From NCBI GenBank assembly GCA_958296175.1, contig OY282448.1, forward strand, positions 1,860,472-1,924,471: 64,000 nucleotides of DNA, in the 5' to 3' direction. Position 1 is the stretch's first letter. The number at the start of each line of letters is the position of its first letter. The translations under genes were made by a program, and so were the position numbers. The stretch comes from an uncultured Chloroflexota bacterium (GTDB lineage: Bacteria; Chloroflexota; UBA11872). Positions 60,430-64,000 of the stretch are shown piece after piece. The notes below the pieces were generated by a model. The model saw only the letters and a program-made list of their open reading frames with translations, made no database searches and was not told where the DNA came from.

Positions 60430-61359
60430 TTGGCTCGTACTGCCCCATCGCCGTCGTCGAGCGAGGACGGCCTCGCCCTTCCCGAACGCCAGGAGCAGCG
60501 CTACGACTCTTGGCAGAGCATCCGCCACAACTGGGGCTTCATCGCCTTCCACCTGGCCGTGCTCACTGTTTTCCTGGTGGGCGTCAGCTGGCCGGCGGTT
60601 GCCGCGTGTCTGATCACGTTCTGGATGCGCGTCTTCTTCGTCACCGGCTTCTACCACCGGTACTTCTCCCACCGCACCTTCCAGACCACGCGCGTTTTCC
60701 AGGCCGTCATGGCGTTTCTTGGCACCCTGAGCATCCAAAAAGGCCCCCTCTGGTGGGCCGGTCACCACCGCTTCCACCATCGGCACTCCGACGACGAGCA
60801 GGACGTGCACTCGCCGGTCAACGGCGGCTTCTGGTGGGCGCACGTCGGCTGGCTGATGGCGTACAACCGCAACGACACGCGCTGGAACGAGATCAAGGAC
60901 CTGGCCCGCTTCCCCGAGCTGCGCTGGCTCGACCGCTGGTACGCCGGCAGCACCCTCGTCTACGCCGCCGCCGCCGCCGCGCTTGGCGTCCTGCTCGAAT
61001 GGCTGCTGCCGTCCACGGGCGCCACCTGGCCGCAGGTCTTCGTTTGGACCTTCGTCGTCAGCACGGTGCTGTTGTGGCACATCACCTATCTGATCAACTC
61101 GGGCGCGCACATGTGGGGCAGCCGCCGCTTCCCGACCACGGACACCAGCCGCAACAACCTGCTGCTGGCGCTGATCACGTTGGGCGAAGGCTGGCACAAC
61201 AACCACCACCGCTACCCAGGCTCCGAGCGCAACGGGTTCTTCTGGTGGGAAATCGACATCACCCACTACCTGCTCACCATGCTGAGCTGGACAGGCCTGA
61301 TCTGGGACCTGCGACGACCCCCGGCCCACGTCTACGAAGAAAGCGCCCGCGCCTCCTAA
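60430..61359 (+). CDS. Acyl-CoA/acyl-lipid delta-9 desaturase
   Basis: 309 residues with four predicted membrane helices. The three His boxes bind the di-iron site: HRYFSH (76-81), HHRFHH (112-117) and HNNHH (256-260). This is the stearoyl-CoA/acyl-lipid desaturase family, which inserts a cis double bond into saturated acyl chains in the membrane with O2. The start is a TTG at 60430. It lies after the cyclopropane synthase and 23 bp before the epimerase gene, so the three may form a lipid unit. No ferredoxin or reductase is encoded nearby. Confidence 0.9.
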   Translation: MARTAPSPSSSEDGLALPERQEQRYDSWQSIRHNWGFIAFHLAVLTVFLVGVSWPAVAACLITFWMRVFFVTGFYHRYFSHRTFQTTRVFQAVMAFLGTLSIQKGPLWWAGHHRFHHRHSDDEQDVHSPVNGGFWWAHVGWLMAYNRNDTRWNEIKDLARFPELRWLDRWYAGSTLVYAAAAAALGVLLEWLLPSTGATWPQVFVWTFVVSTVLLWHITYLINSGAHMWGSRRFPTTDTSRNNLLLALITLGEGWHNNHHRYPGSERNGFFWWEIDITHYLLTMLSWTGLIWDLRRPPAHVYEESARAS

Positions 61360-61382
61360 CGCCTAACCAGCCCAACCGACCC

Positions 61383-62282
61383 ATGCGCATAGCCGTCAGC
61401 GGTTCCAGCGGTCTGATCGGGTCGGCCATTGCCGCCGACCTGTGCGCTGGCGGCCGCGAGGTCGTTCCCATCGTCAGGCCGCACGACCCGCGGCCCGACG
61501 GCGTGCGCTGGGACCCGCGCCTCGGAACCATCGATCACGCGGCGCTGGAAGGTGTGGACGCCGTGGTGCACGTGGCCGGGGAACCGCTGGCCGCGCTGCG
61601 GTGGTCGCGCGCCAAGCGCCGGCGCATTCGCAACAGCCGCGTGCGCGGCACCGACGCGCTGGCCCGCGGCATCGCCGCCATGTCTCGCAAGCCCGCCGTG
61701 CTCGTCTCGGCCAGCGCCGTGGGGGTCTACGGCGACCGCGGCGACGAACGCTTGGACGACGACAGCCAGCCCGGCCGCGGCTTCCTCGCCGACGTCGCGC
61801 GCGACTGGGAAGCGGCCGCGCGCCCGGCGGCCGACGCCGGCGTCCGCGTGGTGTTCTTGCGCATCGCGCCGGTCGTGGACGCGCGGTCCCCCGTAATCGC
61901 GCGCATGCGCCTGCCGCTGCGCTTGGGCCTGGGGGCGTGGTTCGGCGCCGGCCGCCACTTCTGGCCGTGGATCGCGTTGGCCGACCTCGTCGGCGCCGCC
62001 CGCATGGCGCTCGACCGGGACGACCTGCAAGGTCCGCTGGTGGCCGCGGCGCCGCACCCGGTCACGAACCGGGAATTCGTCACGACGTTCGGGCGCGTGC
62101 TGCGCCGGCCGGTCGTCCTGCCGCTGCCCGCGCCGCTGCTGCGCGCCGCGCTGGGAGAGATTGCCCAGGAAATGCTGCTGTCCAGCCAGCGCGTCGTCCC
62201 GCGCAAACTCCTGGACGCCGGCTACCAGTTTCAGCGCCCGGACCTCGAGGCGGCGCTGCGCGCGGCCCTGGCCGCCGGCTGA
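61383..62282 (+). CDS. TIGR01777-type NAD-dependent epimerase (YfcH-like)
   Basis: 299 residues of the extended SDR family. GSSGLIG (7-13) is the GxxGxxG site, SASAVGVYGDRGDE carries the Tyr-type active site in the YxxxR variant of this family, and the C-terminal VVPRKLLDAGYQFQRPDLEAAL is the DUF1731 tail. The natural substrate of YfcH-type proteins is unknown. ATG 61383 is 23 bp after the desaturase stop. Confidence 0.88.
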   Translation: MRIAVSGSSGLIGSAIAADLCAGGREVVPIVRPHDPRPDGVRWDPRLGTIDHAALEGVDAVVHVAGEPLAALRWSRAKRRRIRNSRVRGTDALARGIAAMSRKPAVLVSASAVGVYGDRGDERLDDDSQPGRGFLADVARDWEAAARPAADAGVRVVFLRIAPVVDARSPVIARMRLPLRLGLGAWFGAGRHFWPWIALADLVGAARMALDRDDLQGPLVAAAPHPVTNREFVTTFGRVLRRPVVLPLPAPLLRAALGEIAQEMLLSSQRVVPRKLLDAGYQFQRPDLEAALRAALAAG

Positions 62283-62291
62283 CCCGGGCCG

Positions 62292-64000
62292 ATGAGGGAG
62301 GGACGGCCCGCCGCCAGGTCCGCGCCGATGCATTGGGCGCGCAGGGCCGGTGCCGTCCTGCTCGCGGTCGCCGTGCTGGCGGCGGCGAAAAGCCCCGACG
62401 CCTCCGCCGCGCCGGCCGAGTTCCCGCTGCAAGACGGCTACTTCTACACGCAAACCGGCGGCCGCGCGGGCCTGGGCTTCGCGGTGCGCGACGTCCGCGG
62501 CGTCGACGTCTGGAGCGCGTACCAGGACCTTGGCGGCCCCCAGGCGCTGGGATACCCGGTCTCGCGGCGCTGGCGCGAAGGCCCGTTCGTCTACCAGGCC
62601 TTCCAGCGCGCCGTCTTGCAGGGTGCGACGGGCGGCCGGGTCGACCCGGTCAATATCTACGACCGCCTGTCCGCGGCCGGACGCGACCCCTGGCTCAGAG
62701 ACGCAAAAGGCGTGCCCGCGGCGGAATCCTTGCCCAGCGCGTCCGGCCCCCTGGCCCGCCTCCAGACGCTGGCGGCGCATCCGCGCCTCGTCGAGTTCTG
62801 GCGTGACGCCCCCAACGCCCTGACGCGCTTCGGCCTGCCGCTCGCCTACCAACCCGCGCCGACCGGCGGCGTGCTGCGCGCCCAGCGGGCCGTCCTGCGG
62901 CTCGACGATGGTGTCGTGCGCCTGGCCCCGTCCGGCGACCACTACAAGCAAGCCGGACTGATCCCGCGGGCGATGACCATGCCCGAAGCGCCGCCCGCCA
63001 TTCCCCGCCGCCAGATCGACGACGCTCATCAGCCCCTGGTGACCAGCGTCGCCTTCCATCCCGCAGGGGCGTCATTCGCCACGGGTGGGTTCGATCATCG
63101 GGTCGTGATCTGGGACCGGGCCAGCGGCGCGCGCCTGCGCGAGCTGCTCGGGCACCGCGGCGGGGTCTTCGAGGTTGCGTACTCACCCGACGGCGCACTG
63201 CTGGCCAGCGCGTCTGCGGATGCCACCGTGCGGCTTTGGGAGGCCGCCAGCGGCCGTCCGCTGCACGTGCTGGAAGCTGGTGACGACTGGTTCACCAGCG
63301 TGGCCTTCAGTCCAGACGGCGCGCTGCTCGCGGCCACGTCCTACGGCGTCGTGCGCCTCTGGGAGACGGCCGGCGGGCGCCTCGTTCGCACCATCGAGGG
63401 TATCGAGGGTTGGTCGAACGGCGCGGCGTTCAGCGCCGACGGGCAGCGTCTCGTCACCACCGGCTGGGCCGTGGCCGACGTATGGGACGTTGCCGCGGGC
63501 GAACGGTTGTTCGACCTCAGCGGCCAGCATTCGCGCGGCGTCTTGTCCGTGGCCCTCAGCCCCGACGGCGCGCGCATCGCCACGGGCGCCGACGACGAGA
63601 CGGCGGTGATCTGGAACGCACGCGACGGCTCGCCCATCCTGACCCTGCACGGCCACGACGCGGCGGTGTGGCACGTGGCCTTCAGCCCCGACGGGCGCCG
63701 CATCGCCACGGCCTCGGGCGACGAAACCGTGGCCGTGTGGGACGCCGCCAGCGGCCAGCGGCTCTACCGACTGACCGGCCACGTGACCGACGTGCAAGGG
63801 CTGGCCTACAGCCCCGACGGCGATCTCCTGATCTCCGGCGGATGGGACGGCCGGCTGGGCGTGTGGGCGGCGGCGGCCTCGCAACGCGCCGCGCAGACCG
63901 TGTTCGGCGCGGCCATCGCCGACCTGCGCTTCGCTCCCGACGGAAACGCCGTGGCCGCCGCGCTCGCCGACGGTCAGGTCGCACTCGTGGGCAATGACGG
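62292..64000 (+). CDS. Secreted WD40-repeat protein with N-terminal LGYP-type module (partial)
   Basis: The frame is open from ATG 62292 (9 bp after the epimerase stop) through the right edge; at least 569 residues are present. A short basic N-terminus and Ala/Leu stretch ending ASAAPAEF form a signal peptide. Residues 50-210 contain two units of the type GRAGLGFAVRD..GPQALGYPVSRRW..VYQAFQRAVLQ, a module I associate with secreted Chloroflexota proteins. From about 235 the WD40 repeats begin (GHRGGVFEVAYSPDGALLASASADATVRLWE and seven or so more). A second ATG at 62328 is possible. WD40 beta-propellers bind partners rather than catalyse. Extracellular scaffolding or sensing is inferred. Confidence 0.85.
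   Translation, partial: MREGRPAARSAPMHWARRAGAVLLAVAVLAAAKSPDASAAPAEFPLQDGYFYTQTGGRAGLGFAVRDVRGVDVWSAYQDLGGPQALGYPVSRRWREGPFVYQAFQRAVLQGATGGRVDPVNIYDRLSAAGRDPWLRDAKGVPAAESLPSASGPLARLQTLAAHPRLVEFWRDAPNALTRFGLPLAYQPAPTGGVLRAQRAVLRLDDGVVRLAPSGDHYKQAGLIPRAMTMPEAPPAIPRRQIDDAHQPLVTSVAFHPAGASFATGGFDHRVVIWDRASGARLRELLGHRGGVFEVAYSPDGALLASASADATVRLWEAASGRPLHVLEAGDDWFTSVAFSPDGALLAATSYGVVRLWETAGGRLVRTIEGIEGWSNGAAFSADGQRLVTTGWAVADVWDVAAGERLFDLSGQHSRGVLSVALSPDGARIATGADDETAVIWNARDGSPILTLHGHDAAVWHVAFSPDGRRIATASGDETVAVWDAASGQRLYRLTGHVTDVQGLAYSPDGDLLISGGWDGRLGVWAAAASQRAAQTVFGAAIADLRFAPDGNAVAAALADGQVALVGND

Overview
The window is a 64 kb stretch of a GC-rich bacterial chromosome. The gene content suggests a Chloroflexota lineage, possibly a marine or host-associated one. 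This rests on solute-binding lipoproteins with Val/Glu-rich linkers after the lipobox, a secreted WD40 protein with an N-terminal LGYP-type module, many Gfo/Idh/MocA, enolase-superfamily and phytanoyl-CoA dioxygenase genes, and a ubiD/ubiA/ubiX set. It is an inference from gene style; no rRNA or other phylogenetic marker is present. I found no tRNA, rRNA or CRISPR array.

Layout. 1-256: end of a sulfatase. 494-7045: a defence-like block with an AAA ATPase, a small PD-(D/E)XK-like partner in visibly lower-GC DNA, and a single-chain restriction-modification enzyme. 7336-11641: a CehA/McbA-type metallohydrolase and a Tat-exported solute-binding lipoprotein. 11674-14495: a tight run of aldo/keto reductase, dual-OB-like protein and two DUF488 proteins. 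14694-18686: CocE-type hydrolase, threonine synthase, a broken SDR remnant and a lactonase-like amidohydrolase. 18687-19225: a tandem repeat array. 19226-24725: potassium channel, then ubiX and ubiA, separated from ubiD by an oppositely oriented Fic gene. 25002-27682: HAD phosphatase, 2-hydroxyacid dehydrogenase and FabZ.

27770-30962 is the most notable locus. A Dop-like gene, a 59-residue protein ending in Gly-Gly-Gln and a PafA-like gene lie in one tight run. This is a complete Pup/UBact-type protein-tagging cassette. No proteasome subunit or proteasomal ATPase gene lies beside it. The tag has a Pro-rich body and an Arg-rich helix, so it resembles UBact more than actinobacterial Pup.

31251-37795: ornithine-cyclodeaminase-like enzyme, a DMT permease with an in-frame duplication, and a run of Gfo/Idh, thioredoxin-reductase-like and ABC exporter genes. 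37859-39723: an HNH endonuclease gene bracketed by two nearly identical copies of the start of an AAC(3)-type acetyltransferase gene, only one of which is intact. 39836-41817: a tiny Tat lipoprotein and a second solute-binding protein. 42128-48321: a flavin-dependent-halogenase-like protein coupled to a TPR protein, facing three tandem phytanoyl-CoA dioxygenase paralogues. 48385-56306: sugar-acid and small-molecule enzymes (Gfo/Idh, enolase superfamily, class IV aminotransferase, TIM-barrel protein) and a lipoprotein. 56505-64000: aquaporin, a large tandem repeat array, a mannonate-dehydratase-like enzyme, lipid-modifying enzymes (cyclopropane synthase, desaturase) with an epimerase, and the start of a secreted WD40 protein.

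Intergenic DNA is unusually repetitive. There are two long arrays sharing a palindromic core, single copies of that core elsewhere, REP-like elements, and four unrelated spots where degenerate GC-rich motifs recur about every 60 bp.
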